From Trogon surrucura (taxonomy: Eukaryota > Chordata > Aves > Trogoniformes > Trogonidae), in assembly GCA_020746105.1 (NCBI GenBank), contig CM036658.1, positions 9,222,689 through 9,286,688 on the forward strand: a DNA stretch of 64,000 bases. Direction: 5' to 3'. A program made the translations under genes and the position numbers. The notes beneath the pieces were generated by a model that had not been told where the DNA came from, searched no databases, and saw only the letters and a list, made by a program, of their open reading frames with translations. Each line of letters starts with the position of its first letter. The stretch's first letter is position 1. Below are positions 29,831-43,817 of this stretch, piece by piece.

Positions 29831-30515
29831 TCCACCTGTGGGAGCGGGGCATCGGGAGAAAAGAGAAAAGAACTACTTGCCATCAGTTTGCTCCCTCTAT
29901 GTTGTGTTACATCTGTATCTACTTTATGTTATAAAGGAGAAATTTTTTCTCAACAAATTCTTAGTTATAGGACTGAGAAGAAAAGCCGAGCAAACCTGCA
30001 CTGACAGCAGAGTCATGGGAAAACTCAGGTTGGAAGGGATCTCCAGCTTCAAACGCCTGCACACAGGAAGCACAGCTGCAAGGCTTTGTACAGCCAAGCT
30101 GGGAAATCTTGAAGGTTCCCGGCAGTGTGAACATCAGACCCACAGCCAGCACTCGTGGCATGGTGTGCCTCAGCAGATACCCGCACTCCAGGCAGATAGT
30201 GTGGGTGTGTTTATGGCCATTGTCACAGGTGAGGGCACGAGAAGGTGTGCGCACACCACACTGCCCCGGCTGGTCGCCTCCGCTACCCTGGAGCCATCTT
30301 CAGCCACTGGCACCTCTGAGCTGAGCCATGTGAGCACACTTATTCCTAGTCTGAATGGGGGGCAGTGGTGAGCTGGAGATCCCCAGAGGCTCCACCACCA
30401 GCAATGCTGGGAGTCTGAAACCATTTGTGTAGGGCACGGTGATCATAAATGGCAGTGGTTCTTTACCAAGTTACTCAATAAAGTGCAAAACATCGGCTGT
30501 GGGATGCAACAGATA
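29831..30515. other. Upstream flank of copy 3, unassigned
   Basis: Holds the 60-bp segment (29878-29937) shared with copy 2. The rest has no recognised feature; short open frames on both strands look random. Confidence 0.5.
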
Positions 30516-30638
30516 TAGAATAGAATAAAATAGAATGCAATGGAATGGAATGCAATAGAATAGAATAGAATAGAATAGAATAGAATAGAATAGAATAGAA
30601 TAGAATAGAATAGAATAGAATAGAATAGAATAGAATAG
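30516..30638. repeat. (AATAG)n pentanucleotide array
   Basis: About 24 units of AATAG, the first few imperfect (AATAA, AATGC, AATGG). It runs straight into a minus-strand CR1 3' end, so it is the CR1 tail expanded. Confidence 0.95.
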
Positions 30639-30740
30639 GTTTCAGCTGGAAAAGACCTTGAAGATCATTGAGTCTAGCCTTTGTCCCAGCCCTATCAACC
30701 TACTGCTCCCCATCCCTGTCTACCAACTCAGGAGCCAGAA
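30639..30740 (-). mobile_element. CR1 3' tip
   Basis: CR1 3' terminus 'TTTCAGCTGGAAAAGACCTT', then 'GAAGATCATTGAGTCTAGCC'. Extreme 5' truncation. Confidence 0.8.
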
Positions 30741-31744
30741 ATGGAGATTTTCCCTGACCCTCCTTTGGTTATTAGTCTATTTATAAAAGCACTTTTTGTT
30801 ACCCTTTAGAGAGATGGTCAAATTAAGTTTGAACTGAGCTTTCGTTTCTCTAATTCTCTTTCCACGTGAACTTACAATACCCTTAAATGCCTCTTCATTC
30901 CCCTACCCCTTTTTCCAGAGTTGATACACAATTTTTTTTTTTCCCCTGAGATCTTGTGAAAGCTCCCTGCTCAACCACATTGGTCTTCTTCCCCTATGGC
31001 TCATTTTACAGGGCATAGGGACAGCCTACTCTTGTATTTTAGTAATTTCATTCTTAAAGTAAGCTCAGCCTTCCTGGGCCACTTTGTTTTTAAGGGTTGA
31101 TTCCCAAGAGATTCTTTGAACTAGCATCAGCAGAGTGAGTGCTGTAGCAGCTCAGCCCAGTGAAAGCCCAGCTCCAGACCAGCCAGACCACATCTTGGCA
31201 GAACTATCCTGAGCAGCATCAGCTGCGAGGCCTTGCACACATCGTGCAGAGCCTGTGCACTGCTGCTGGCAACAGCAGTGTGCTGCTCCTGGGCTACAGG
31301 GTTTGAGTGAACTTGCAACTGCTTTAGTTACGGTGTTCTTCACTGGAAACACCTTCCTGGTGTGATCTTCATGTGTTCACAAGCAGTTTGGGGAGGTCTA
31401 TTGTGAATGTCCTTTGTGGTGTGCAAAGAGAGAACACTACTAGCTTGGAAGCAAGAGCTTCCAGACACGTGGGAACTCACTGCAATTGCAATCAGTCCAT
31501 GGTGTCTTGTCATCTCCCCACTTTTTGCAACTGTTGTGTTTCTTTTTCTGGAAGAGATCTCGTGTTTGTTTCCATTGACTCTAGAGCAACTAAGAAAAGG
31601 TGATGGTAGCAGGTGATTGTTTTCTGAGAGATACAGAGGCACCCACCTGCCAACATTATGTATTCTCTAGAGAGGTGTACTGCCTACCAGGGACTAGTCT
31701 TAGGGTTTCACCAAGAGACTACCAAGTCTTCTACAGTCCACAGA
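30741..31744. other. Unassigned non-coding DNA
   Basis: No recognised gene or repeat. Confidence 0.5.
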
Positions 31745-32520
31745 TGATTGCTGTTGTTGTTTCATGTGGGCACCAGTGACACAGCCAGAAGTGGTCTGAG
31801 GAGAATCAAGAAGGATTACAGAGCTCTGGGAGTGGTAGCAAGGGTCCCTGGAGCACTGGTATTCTTTTCATCAGTCCTTCTGGTGAAAGGAAAGGGGTTT
31901 GAAAGAGCCAGTCAAATGTAGTGAATCAACAAATGTGTATGGTATATGTGCCACAGCCAGCGATTCAGCTGTGACTTAGACCTTAAGACTGTCTTTGAGA
32001 AATCTGGTCTACTGGTGGTTGATAGAGTTTGTCTGTCAGAGGTGAGGCAGAGCATCTTCTGCCTTGGGACTGCTAAGCTGGTGAAGAGGACTTTAAACTA
32101 AAGTTGCTGGGGAGCTTCAATCGATCCCACTCCTACCAGTCTGACTCCCATGCCAGCAATAAATGCCTAGAGCCTGATGAGGAATCACAGGTCAGCTGGA
32201 GAGCACCTGAAGAGCAGCACCAAGGAAATCTGGTCAGTAAATCAGCTTCATTGTGGACCTGACTTAAATACCTCTATGTAAACATGCTTAGAACAGGGAA
32301 TAAGCAAGAGGATTTAGAGACGTGAATGCCTGTGATCTTATTGGCATCATGGTGACATGGGATGACTCCTGTGACTGGAACATTGGAATGGAAGGATACA
32401 TGCAAGACTAAAATATCGCCATATGCTGCCTCCATTACCCTCTTGGATGTCTCTCCTGAGGGCCCACACAGGTAACATTAAAGCTAGAAGCTATCTGAGG
32501 CAAACAAATTTTCTGCGTGA
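31745..32520 (+). mobile_element. Probable CR1 ORF1 / inter-ORF remnant
   Basis: Frames carry decayed echoes of the CR1 ORF1 esterase-like region ('GTSDTARSGLRRIKKDYRAL'-like around 31770-31830, 'LGLLSWxRGL' around 32065-32095) followed by inter-ORF-like sequence. Many stops. Assignment is tentative. Confidence 0.45.
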
Positions 32521-34109
32521 CTAGGAGGTCTCTAAAGGCTTCAGCTGTGATGCCAGTGTCACAGGCTGCCCAGCAATATGGAGACTTTCCAGAAGAAAGA
32601 CCTGCATCAGCCAGTAGTGCTTTGTCCCTTTGCCAGCCTGGAGGAACTGTGGGAGAAGTCCCCAGGAAGTTTTTCTACAGCATGCTAGCGCTTCTTCTCA
32701 AGGAGGACTGGCACAGAACATGTCAAGTTTGTGTTTTCTGTTAAAACACTATGTTTCTCCCTTAGTTTTATAGCAGATACAGCAGCTAGAACTGTTGGCA
32801 GCAGCAGTTTGTGCTGCGGCTTGTCCTGCTGTAGTTTTGGGACACCAATATGATTAAAAATGCACGATAGAACCAGATTTGGGTTTAACATGCTCTGCGT
32901 TTGCAAAATGGCTCATTGACAAGACAAGGTGGTGTCACTGCACTCTGGATCAAGCTGTGATTCATTCAATACTTTAAAAAAGAGAGTATTTTTGAAGGCT
33001 TGACCCAAAGTCTATCCTTACAATGTTCTCTGTGGCATTTACACTGTTATTTTGCAAAACTGCAGAAATCTGAATCAAATGTGGCCCTGTGAAATATTAC
33101 TAATACTGGCAAAAATCATCACATTTTCCATGTAGAAGTACCTGGTTTTTGATGTTTGGACACCAAAACAAAATGTTCCTCCTTTCTGTTACTGATTACA
33201 CTAAAAGAGGAAAGGTTGATGCCCTGGAGCCTACATCTCCAACTCTTGGCTGAAGAACATCTTCTGAAGCAGCACTCTACTGCACTGGATGGTCAGAATG
33301 GGGATCCAGGAAGCTAGATGTGTCTGTACTACTGAATCTTTGATTTTTTATGCCAAATACTTTTACACATTCTTAGAACTATATAGAGGAGATACGTAGT
33401 GTATGTATACATATATCTGCCATAGCTTCAACATAACCACATTGTAGTACACTCTCCAGATATCCACTCTTTTTTATGAGAGTTATTCATTAGAAATTGC
33501 GTGTAGTACAAATATCCACTCTTTTTAATTACAGTTATTCGTAAGAAGTTGCATGTAAGTTTGTAATTCTTTGATCATAAATATCTCACCTACTGACAAT
33601 AATTAGTATTGCTTACAGGGCCTCAGTTGCAAAAGTAAAAACGTTCAAAAGTCAAGATATTTTTTTATGTTAGAGAACACACTTTGCTTTTCTCAGTGGG
33701 TTGACTGTGCTTTTTATGAGTTATTCATGAAAATATCCCCGGGCTGTATGCATCAAGTACTGGGCTTTTTGTAGCAGTAAAAACGGGAGAGCTCAGTATG
33801 TGTGGGAAAGCAATTCCCTCACAAAATATACATTTGGAAACTATTTATGTCAAAATGATGTGGTTTTTCTTTTTCTGTGGGTGGAGGAACCATCATCTTC
33901 TTTATCAGAAAAAGAGGGCCTTGTCTTTGGCCCGCTTTAGAATCACAAATGCCTAAAGTTGAACAGATATTCCTCCCAAAGTAAATAGTCTTACAAGGCA
34001 GGTGGAAATACCTGTCTGCAGAATTGACCATTAGTCAAGGGCATGGTGTTAGTGCCCAGATTTCCAGCTCAAGGTGTCCCTGAAGGTCTATCACATTTTC
34101 TCCCTTCTC
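32521..34109. other. Unassigned non-coding DNA with a 52-bp tandem duplication
   Basis: 33460-33511 and 33512-33563 are imperfect copies of a 52-bp unit beginning ATATCCACTCTTTTT. Otherwise nothing recognised. Confidence 0.55.
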
Positions 34110-34650
34110 TGGTAGTACTGCCTAGTGACCCTGAGCACAACAGAAAGGATTCTTGAGGACAGGAAGGTAGAGACCATATGCTGCTGCTGGTATTTCTACT
34201 TTAAGGGTAGCATCTCGGGCCAACAGTGATGAATTCTGCAACTCAGTCTTCACAGATTGCATTGGCAGTGCTGTGACAGCTTCTGTCACCAAGAAAAAGC
34301 ATCCTGCAAGGGAAGGATGGTGTGAAGATACCTCACAGGAAACAGAAAGATCATCATCAATATAATTTCAGAGAATTTCTGACAGAGAGAAGGGTGGGAA
34401 AGAATGTGAGGAGGCCTCTGGGGATGAACAGGGCACTCCTGGACACTGTTAGTTGCGAAAAAAAAAAAAGCCTAGAGAGAGTGAAAATCGGAACAAGTAA
34501 CCTGGGAGGAATACAAAGAAGTAGTCCGGGTGGCTATGTGTCAGGTTAGGAAAGCTGAGGCTCAGAAAGGATTAGATCTGGACAGGGACTTCCAGTGTGT
34601 CAAGAAAGGCAAAAAGTTAAACCTTAAGAACTGGTCTTATCATTAAAGCC
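34110..34650 (+). mobile_element. CR1 ORF2 endonuclease-RT linker remnant
   Basis: The segment encoding 'WEEYKEVVRVAMCQVRKAEA' (around 34500-34560) is the characteristic CR1 block between endonuclease and RT. Upstream sequence is consistent with the preceding block. Broken by stops and an internal A-run (34458-34470). Confidence 0.6.
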
Positions 34651-37600
34651 AGTGTTTCTTCCACCAGAAACTTATTTTCCTGTTATCTGCAATCCTTAAC
34701 ATTTATTACAATGAAGTATTTGTTTCTAATTAGCTTCACATCGGTTCTGTATGCTTTATGAATTGTTATGTCTCCTCATCTAGCTAAACTTAATAAAATC
34801 ATTCACTTATTATAACTTTCCAGAAACTCTTTTCTCCATTTTGCTCTGTATTCCCGCAGATGGTCATGTTGTTGTCTAAAGCCTCTGGATTTTATAGTAG
34901 TAAAAATCTGGGTTGCTCAGATCTTAACTGTGATGGCCAAACACAACTTTTCAGCATGTCTGCAGCTGCTGCCACATTGATTCAAGACAAAGCCCTTTAT
35001 TTTCTCTGGAAAACAAGAAAAAAAGAGGAAGCTTCTACCTAACAGAAAATCTCCTTTGCTTACACTGAATAACTATCTCTTCATTTTTCATCCACAGCTC
35101 AGCAGCAACAGCAAAAAGCACAGAAGGGTAAAGAAGGTTGGTTGACTGATTTGTCTGCCTGACATTTTAACAACAATTGTAAACAAGAGGTCCGTATGTT
35201 AATAACATCCTTGCAACAGCAAGTCCTTGCTGAGGATGAACTGTGTCACTTACTTTTAGTTTACATCAAATTAATGTCACAGTAGGTTTTCATGCTGCAC
35301 ATGTGACGACAGTCTGTTCATCGTTCAACAGAGTTTCGTACTCACAAGGACAGTATCCCTGTTGTCAGCAGACCACAATTTTTTGTTGTGTTAAAAAACT
35401 TCAGACAAAATTATTTCTTAAGCAAATATTTTCAGTCTCTAACCAAAGATTCAACTGCAATGGCTAATATGAACAAATTCACATCTCCTTTTTCTAGCAG
35501 GACAAGTGTAAAATGCTACCACATCAGACAACAAGGCATTAGTTTTGCTTCCACTGAGAAAACATCTCTCAGCTTTGGTAATGCAGAGGGAGTTGAAGTA
35601 GCAGATGAAGTAAAATCATGCTGGAACACTGCAATGTCAGTGTAAATCAGTGTGAGGCTGGAGGATTTTGTACAAGATTTACACCTGTGTTGCTGTTAGA
35701 GAAAAGAAAAACATAAGGTTCAGTGTAGACCTACGTGTTTTCACAGCAGACCTTAGACTGGCAGCTAAGTAACCATAAACAAGAAAGCCTTTCCATACCC
35801 AAACGGCTGGTGAAAACTGCTCTCCTCATTGTTTACAGTATAGCAAAATAGGTTGTAGACTTGCAGCTCAAGATCATGGGCCAGATTACATCACACAAAT
35901 GGTTGCAGTGCATATACAATTATAGAGACCAGTACTGATGTAGCTGCTTTTGACAAGGAGTTATTTTAAGATATTTCTTACGAGAAAATGTTTTCCATGA
36001 CATTTTTAATTGCAAAACATCTTCCAGTATGTACAGCAAGCCGGTCATTTAAATTATCTTTTCACATAACAGAAAATTCCCCACATAACAGAAAATTCAG
36101 GCTGAATTACAAAATTCTCATCTTGTATATGACCCTCATTTATATTGAGGAATTTCTTTTAGTGTCTCCTGTAAATAATGATTTCTGCGCAGCAGGTTCT
36201 GTAAGGGAAAAACTACAACTGGGAAGAATGGAATTCACTAGAAGTTACATTATTTGTCTGCCTCTTTAAGCAGCTCGTACTATCAAACCTGAAGCTAATA
36301 TGACTCCTTTTTAAATACTTCTGATTGATTACGAATCATTGTGCTAAGAGGGAATTAGGACTTAAAGCTAGTATTTATGCATATATCATTTTTTACGAAC
36401 ACTGCATATGCAAGATGCAAAACAAATACAATCCTTTACCTGTATAGTATATGGAAAACACTGCAATAACATGAATATGCTTCTCTCAGAAGGCTTACAG
36501 GTAGGCTAATCGATACAGTGTGTACAAATGAACTGTTCTAACATCTGTGGTGGCCCTTAACCTGGAAAAGTCATACAGAGCTACTGTATGACCCTGAAAG
36601 TCCCTTCAAATGCAAACCCATCTACAGGTGACACAAGCAATTACAGTGAAGTTCTAATAACATGTGAGGGCACTCAGACCCATTGTGTCCTCTTTGTCAT
36701 TAGCTGAATGGTTTTATAAATATGAAAGGACAAGTCCTTCTTTGTTTTACAAGAGTCAGATTTCCACGCTCATATTCATAGATTACTCCCAGCTAGAGGA
36801 CCACTGGGTTTCTTGCTGTACTGCCACAACACAGTAGAGGATCTAATTTGGATGGCTCTCATTGCTCCCAGCAGCTCAGGGACAGGCTACTGCCTTTCCT
36901 CCTTCCCCTTCCTCTGCCAGGATCAGTGCTTTTCCTGTCACTTTCTCCATGTCTGCCTGAGACAACTGGAAGAGATAACAGACTGTGAATGTAGCTTCTG
37001 ACAAGCAGGTTGATAACACTCAACTATGTATTTTATACTTCACTGATGCAATCACTGCTGTCACTAAGCTGTCAGGCTGCCTACACAAAATTGCATCTTG
37101 CTTGGAAAGCCTCTGCTGTGAGCAGCAGAAAATGATGCTGGTTGTAAGAGGGAACATATCAAAGAGCTGGCCAACACATTTTGTAGGAGGCATGCAGTTT
37201 TCTTTTGTTGGTAGCATAAAGTGTGAAGGCCCCATTTAAAGAGCCTCGCTGTGAAAGGAGATCCTAGACATCCTAGCTACCAAAAATATTTTTCAACATC
37301 AGCTTTTAGGCTGGTATCATCCCTCACTCGAGAAAAGCAGATAGCTGCTAGAATTCACGTACCCACCCTTTCTGGTTGGATTACCATGTGCTGTATCAGT
37401 TGTGAAGATGATAATATGTAGAGACGTGATCTGCAATAAAAGGTGATTTTGTTCCTGGCTTTTGCCTTGACCTAGCATGCTACAAGCACATCTGGGCCAT
37501 GGTCAAGTCTCTGTGTTGACTGCTAGTCAACTTCTGCTGGGAATTTAAGACTTTGATTGTTTTCCAATGTAAGTAATGGAGAAAATCCCTCTACACCAGA

Positions 37601-39604
37601 GAATGAATTTTAGTATATAAATTACAATTTTTATTTTTCTCCACTAAAGCCACAAAGAACACAAACTTTACAATCAAACTTGTGTGAGCTGGAGGCACAG
37701 CACCCTCCAAGATCATCCATTTGTAGAACAATATTCCAGAGGAAGATTGGTATAACCAGAGTTTACCATTCCTTAGGAAGCATTACACAGTTTTCCTACC
37801 TGTGGTAGTATGCACAGTTTGCATTCTTTCCCATGTTCCTGAAACCCTTACTCATCTGCATTTGGATAGAAAGCGAATGGTTCAGAGCGTTTATGAGACG
37901 TGGAGGTCAGGAGGAGGAAGAATTTTGCTAATATTGAGGGTTTTTTTCATTTATGGTGAGAAGTGGTAGTACATAAACTTTTATTTAGAGCGGAAGAGGT
38001 GCTGAAGGGCAAAATTCTTGATTATAAGGACATCTTCCATCTACACAGCAAGGTTGGATGATGGGAGAAAAGAAGGTGTAATCTATCTTTCATGGAAGGT
38101 GTTGAAATTTTAACAAATTATTTTGTTCTGAGACAGTGGTGATTTAGGACATCTAATCAGGCTCCCAAACTATACTCACTTCCATTTTGCCACATTTTCT
38201 CTTTTTTTTTTTCTTGAGGGAGTGAATTTTCTTGTGATACAGTCTCTAGATGTGGGACTTTAGAATAATTCAAGCTGGAAGGGCCATGGAGGACTTTAAA
38301 TCAGTGCTTGCTGGCTTTTGGACAATTTTTTAATAAGAAGAAAGGAGAAGATTGTAATAAAAATATTTTTTTTTCTGTTAAACCTCTGCTTAATAGAAAA
38401 GCATTTGAAGAGATTTGCATGAGACTTGCTGGTCCTCATCCTAAACACTCCATCTTAAGGTAAAACTGATTTTCTTGAGCCATTCAGCACAATGTGTGTC
38501 TGTAAAAGAAGTATCAATAACAACAGCATTCCTATTCTCATTTGAAGTACTGTGATGTAAATGAAAACTTTTTCAATGGCTGCTATGGGCTTTGTCAGGG
38601 GCCTGACTAAGATATGAAGTTTTCTTATCAATTGCACTTATACATTCTAGCAGTAAATTCTTTTCTTGGGTGTACTTTGTAGTCATAAGTATAAAATCAC
38701 TGGCACTAACTATCGTCCATTTTTAAAGTTTTCTGCATTTTTCGACTGGCTGAATGAATTCTTCCAGTGGCCATATATTTTTCTCTTGTCTCGACATATT
38801 CAGATATTACATTATTCATTTTTTAATGCTAGCACAGCACCCATTCCACAGCACCATGTATCTTCATGAAAACAATTTATGCTGGGAAGAAAGGTGCTTA
38901 TCTACATGGCACATGAGAGAATATTCATAATTGTGGTAGTCTTTATCTGATACAAATTCATTGTGAAATAAGTGAAATATTTCAGAGGCATAAACTGTTA
39001 TGGAAAGCGTAACAGTTGGAGAATGTGATAATAAACTGTTGCTAATGCTTGTTAATACCATGGTTATTGGAGATTAGAAGAGAGGAGTCCTTGAAAAAAA
39101 TAATTTCTTGGCTTGTAACAAGAGGATAAGTTTGAAATCTAAATGTGACTCTAATCCACTACATCTTGACACATCCTAAAATTGTTGTTATCATCCTGCA
39201 AACAGTTTTCACACCTCAGGCTGAAAATACAATTCATTACTCTTTTCTGGTCTGTTCCTGTTTTGTGTGGTTAAGAGGTTATGAAACAAATGCCATTTTA
39301 TACCATAAATGCTCAGATATGCCTTTGCCACCGGAACAGGTCAGTCATCCTGCTCAGATCCAGTTGTCTGGTCTGACTCACCCCCACACCTACCGAGGCT
39401 TCACTGACATTTCTGGAGTGCTGCAGGGGATGGAGAGATCAGCCCACACGGATCATTTGCTGCGTGATGCCTTCCTATTTATAACACTTGCGTCCGAAAT
39501 AGATGTCTGCAGTGTCTCATGTGCCCTTACCTACCAAACACATTCCATGAACACATGCATTTACAAAATCTAGATAACACTGAATGTTGAAACAACTTCA
39601 TCCT
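34651..39604. other. Unassigned non-coding DNA
   Basis: About 5 kb with no recognised repeat, exon or RNA gene. An 18-bp unit (CACATAACAGAAAATTCC) is tandemly duplicated near 36064-36100. This may be the oldest unique host sequence in the window. Confidence 0.5.
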
Positions 39605-39705
39605 CAGTCTTTCCTTGTCTTTTTTTCACTTCCCGCTTTTCTTCGTCTCTTCCTCTTCTCCTTCTTCCTCTTCCACTTCTGCTTCTATTTCCTTCTCTTA
39701 TCATT
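39605..39705. repeat. Polypyrimidine (CT-rich) tract
   Basis: TTCCTCTTCTCC-type repeats on the + strand for about 100 bp, low complexity. Confidence 0.8.
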
Positions 39706-42377
39706 ACTTCACATTTCATCATCATAGTGAAAAGTCAGTGGCTGAGTTCAGCTGTAAGCTCTAGCTTTGTTCCCAGGCATTTTAATTGCTGTATGCACAG
39801 TTTTTGCCAGGTTGTTCATGTAACCTAAACTGCACCTCAATAGAGATTATATAACCAAATTTCAGATATTAACTATTCCCACCTTTTGACCCGTATGATC
39901 TTGCCCTACATTTTGGTCTTTCACAGTTGCTGCTGGGTTTACTGCCTCATCACCATGCTGGCTTCAGCAGGGACCAGTTTTATGCTGAGGGAGAGGTGAT
40001 GCTGGTGAGGGAGTGTTCTCATGCAAACTGCCAGACTGGAGGTTGTTAAGCCTTGACTCCCAAAGGAGAAAGTTGCTTACGTTTTACAGCAATTTAATAG
40101 CATAAAACCAGTTCTGAAGTAATTTATCATGGGGTTCTTCTCAGCTATACTGAGCAGATAAAATCTGGCTTTTTTGAAGACATCACCCGAGTGTTCTATG
40201 GAGTCAATGGAGAACCACAGTCATTTTTGGGGGATGATTGATCCCGTCTGATGATAGAAGGAGGTATCTGCCATCTGGCAGACACTCTGCAGCAATAAAA
40301 TTTTACTGAAAGGCAACAAGTCATTCCCATATTAAGGCTCACTTGAGTCTTCTTTGTAGCACAACTCTTACTCCTCACAAAAGTGGCATGCAGTTTATTA
40401 GAACTTTGCTTCATAAAGTCTCAAGCACCTGCAGATCTTGGACAACATTTGTTTATACTCAGTCAGTAACAAGTAGGTGTCTGCCCTTGTAAATGGGTGT
40501 CATCATGTGATTCATATCCAAAAATCTGTGTCTGGCCAGGCTTCTGGTGCTTGGGAGTCTTTCTCCTCACCTCAGCAGTGGCTAAACCAGAACGTTGGAT
40601 AATGGGATGTGACTTGTCAGCCTAAGCTTCTTCCCTCATCTTTTGTGTAAAACAGGCACAAATTGAACATTGCTTATTGGATTATAAACAAAATTGAAGA
40701 AGCGTGCAAGCCAGGGAATGGCAAAAGCAAGACTAAAACTTGTCAAATCTCACCTTAAAAGCAAAAGAGATTCCATTTATCAATCCTCACTCCTGTGCCT
40801 CCTCTCTCTGATTTTCTACATTACTTGCTGTATCTAGGTTTTCCTTCATTTGCAAACACACTGTCAGCTGTTATCTGGACCTGTAACTTTCAAGGTTTCG
40901 TTGCTGAAACTGGCATTTTTTTGCTGATGAGGCAAAATTTTTGTGTTCCTTTATTTATAAACATAAATAAGGAGCAGGTTTTCTAAAGGGTCCTATATCT
41001 GTGGATCTTTTAACTAGAGGTTCAGAAGAACACTCCACACACTCTATGTGCTGAGATGTGAAAATCAAATTCTCTGTAAAAACTACAGCAACATACTTTG
41101 TATGAAGTCATTGGCATTTTTTTTTTTGAATATGAGTTACAGACAAATGCCAGTCTTTGGAAATCCATGTTTGAAAATTACTAAGAAGATTGAATCCCTT
41201 TTGTTTGTGATAGACTTGTAAGTCACATAGACTTACAAGGAAAATCTGATCCCCTATATATATATAGTCATGCTTATGTCACTCAGAAATCACATGTGAA
41301 AAAGATCAATATTTTCTCAAAAAAAGTTATAAGCAAATCAAATAAAAATTGCTTTTCAGGGGAAGTGAAAATAGAGGGCTTGTTTAGTATCAACCAAAAA
41401 ACCCATCCAGACAACTGGGGATTAGATAATTGTTCATCACATCTTCTGTGTCACAACAGCTAACCTAAAGCATGTTCCTAGAAACTGCTTGTGATTATTC
41501 AAAACTTGTTCGCCTACAGATATCATCATATCACAGAGTTGGATTCAGATGGCAAACAGTACCTCTGCACTGCTGATTCCTACTGCCAGTTGAACCTGGA
41601 GATTTTACCAGTCTTCAGCTTTTGCTGAAATAAATTTCTATGTGATTTTGCTCATCTTGTTGAGCAGAGGAGTAAGTACAATGTAGTTTGCACACTAGTT
41701 TAAACTACTATACTACTATCTGGCTTTATAAAACCCAGACCTGGCATGACACTGGTAAAATAGCTTAAGGATTTGTATTTGTCCTACTGAGACAGCTTAA
41801 GGACTTCTTCTCTGTTAATGAATGCAGGTGGTCTTTCATAAAATTTTTTGATTGGCTGAGCACTATAAAGTTTTCTCTGCATCTCCACCTCTATTCTCCT
41901 CTCTGCTTTGCATTATATTCTTCTTAAGGTGCTTAAACTCATACTGGGATTTAATGTTTGTAAAGCTGAAAGCTTGACAGAGTGAGCATTGCCCATGGCA
42001 TTGAATAGGTTTTCTGATAGACACTTCTTTCAGCATTTTTCAGTCCTAACATAGCTGTCAATCATTTGTATCTCAGTCCTCTGTAGTAGTGTTAACCCTA
42101 TAGCTTTTTATTTCTATGATGGACACCTTACACATTCAAGACTTAGCCTGATGTAAATAATGCACAAGCAAGAAGGAAAGATGTTGTTTTCTACAACGTG
42201 TATTAAGACTATCTCATGTGAGGGATAGATTAGGGTTTGGAAAGAAATACACAGGAGAACTGGGGGTTTTTTTGCAAGATCTTCTGTTGTTTGTCATTAA
42301 TTGATTCTATGACCTCTCTACTGCTTTCCTTCTGGAATAATCTGTCAGCATATTTGCTTTATATGTTATTCTATATG
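39706..42377. other. Unassigned non-coding DNA
   Basis: No recognised feature. A short (TA)n run lies near 41258-41268. Confidence 0.5.
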
Positions 42378-43410
42378 TGTTGGGTTGACCTTGGCTGACC
42401 ACCAGCTACCCACCAAGGTGTTCTTTCACTCTCCTTCTCAAGTGGACAGTGAGAGAAAATGTGATGAAAAACTTCTGGGTCGAGCTAAGGATAGGACGAT
42501 CACTCAGCAGTTACCATCATGGACAAAACACACTTGACTTGGGAAATTAATTTATTATGAAATCGGAGTAGGATAATGAGAAATAAAACCAATTCTGAAA
42601 CACTTCACCCCACCCTTCCCTTCCTCCCTATTTCAGCTTCGCTCCAGATTTTCCTGCCTCCAAGCCCTGAGTGGCACAGGGGGATGGAAAATGTGGATTG
42701 TGGCATCAGTTCATCACATGTTGTCTCTGCTGCTCCTTCCTCCTCAGGCTCCTTCCTCGCTCCAGTGTGGGGTTCCTCCATGAACTTCCCCGACATGAGT
42801 CCTTCCCATGGGCTGCAGTTCTTCATTAACTGCTACAGTGTGGGTCCTTTCCACAGGATGCAGTCCTTCAGGAACAGCACGGATTCACACACAATCACAA
42901 GTCTTTCTAGAAAACCTACTCCTGTGTGGGTTTCTCTACCTCAGGTCCTACCAGGAGCCTACTTCAGCAGAGTCCTCAAGGGGTCACTGCTTCATCAGGA
43001 CACATCCACCTGGTCGGGTGTGGGGTTCTCCACTGGCTGCAAGTTGATATCTGCTCCACCATGGACCAACATGGCCTGCAGGCATAATAACCTACCTCAT
43101 CAGGGGCCACAGGGGATTTTTTTCTCTGGTGCCTGGAGCACCTCCTTCTCCTCCTTCTTCACTCACCCTGGTGTCTGCAAGGCTGCTTCACATATTCTCA
43201 CTCCTGTGTCACAGCTGCATCTCAGCATTTTTTAACCTTTCTAAAATATGTTATTACAGAGGTGCTACAAATGTTGCTGAGAAGCTCAGCTTTGGCCAAT
43301 GGTAAGTCTTCCTTGAAGTCAACTGGCATTGGCTCTTTCTGATGTGTCTTCTTAGGAAGCCAGGCTTGCAGTCCCGCTGCTTACAAAACCTTGCTACACT
43401 GACTGCGACA
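42378..43410 (-). mobile_element. Solo LTR of an abundant avian ERV family
   Basis: About 1 kb, starting TGTTGGGTTGACC. Diagnostic blocks in order: 'CACTTGACTTGGGAAATTAA', 'AATGAGAAATAAAACCAA', 'CAGTTCATCACATGTTGTCT', 'CCAGTGTGGGGTTCCTCCA', repeated 'GGGCTGCAGT...TTCATTAACTGCT' type modules, 'CCTGGAGCACCTCCTTCTCC' and 'CAGAGGTGCTAC'. The end at about 43410 is poorly defined and no matching target duplication was seen. The 219-codon open frame inside it is not a gene. Strand is inferred from family convention. Confidence 0.75.
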
Positions 43411-43817
43411 GAAACAGCACAGGGTCCTCACACAATCACATACGTCTGGTTCTGTAAAGATATATGTTCCTGCAAGGACAAGAGAAAAAGCCAGTAAAAT
43501 TACTGTGGTGCACCAGCATCATCACTGATAAATGTTGCTGTTAGTGGATTTTCTGTTGTACTGTTTCTCGTGGAAAGGTAAGGATGAGATGCAAGGCTGC
43601 CATAGCAACTACATGACTCACCCTGCTGAGGCAGCCTTGCAGACTTTAACTAGTGGAGATGGCTTACAATGCAGGCAGTGGAAATTTTTCCCTATCTCTT
43701 CTTTCATAGTATGTAAACTGTCAAGCATGATCATATTGTTACGCAAGGGCTGTGCTGAGAGTTTCGGTGAAAGGCAGAAACATAATTCTCTGACGGAGTG
43801 TAAGAGACTGTACTAAA

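Noticed and set aside
30516-30638. Array considered as a CRISPR-like or satellite structure
   Set aside because: Units are contiguous pentamers with no spacers, and the array is the tail of a CR1.
39145-39573. 142-codon + strand open frame
   Set aside because: Composition looks random, with no recognisable motif. It lacks conserved context.
42576-43235. 219-codon open frame on the + strand
   Set aside because: It lies wholly inside a solo LTR; the reading follows repeated LTR modules and no protein family is recognisable.
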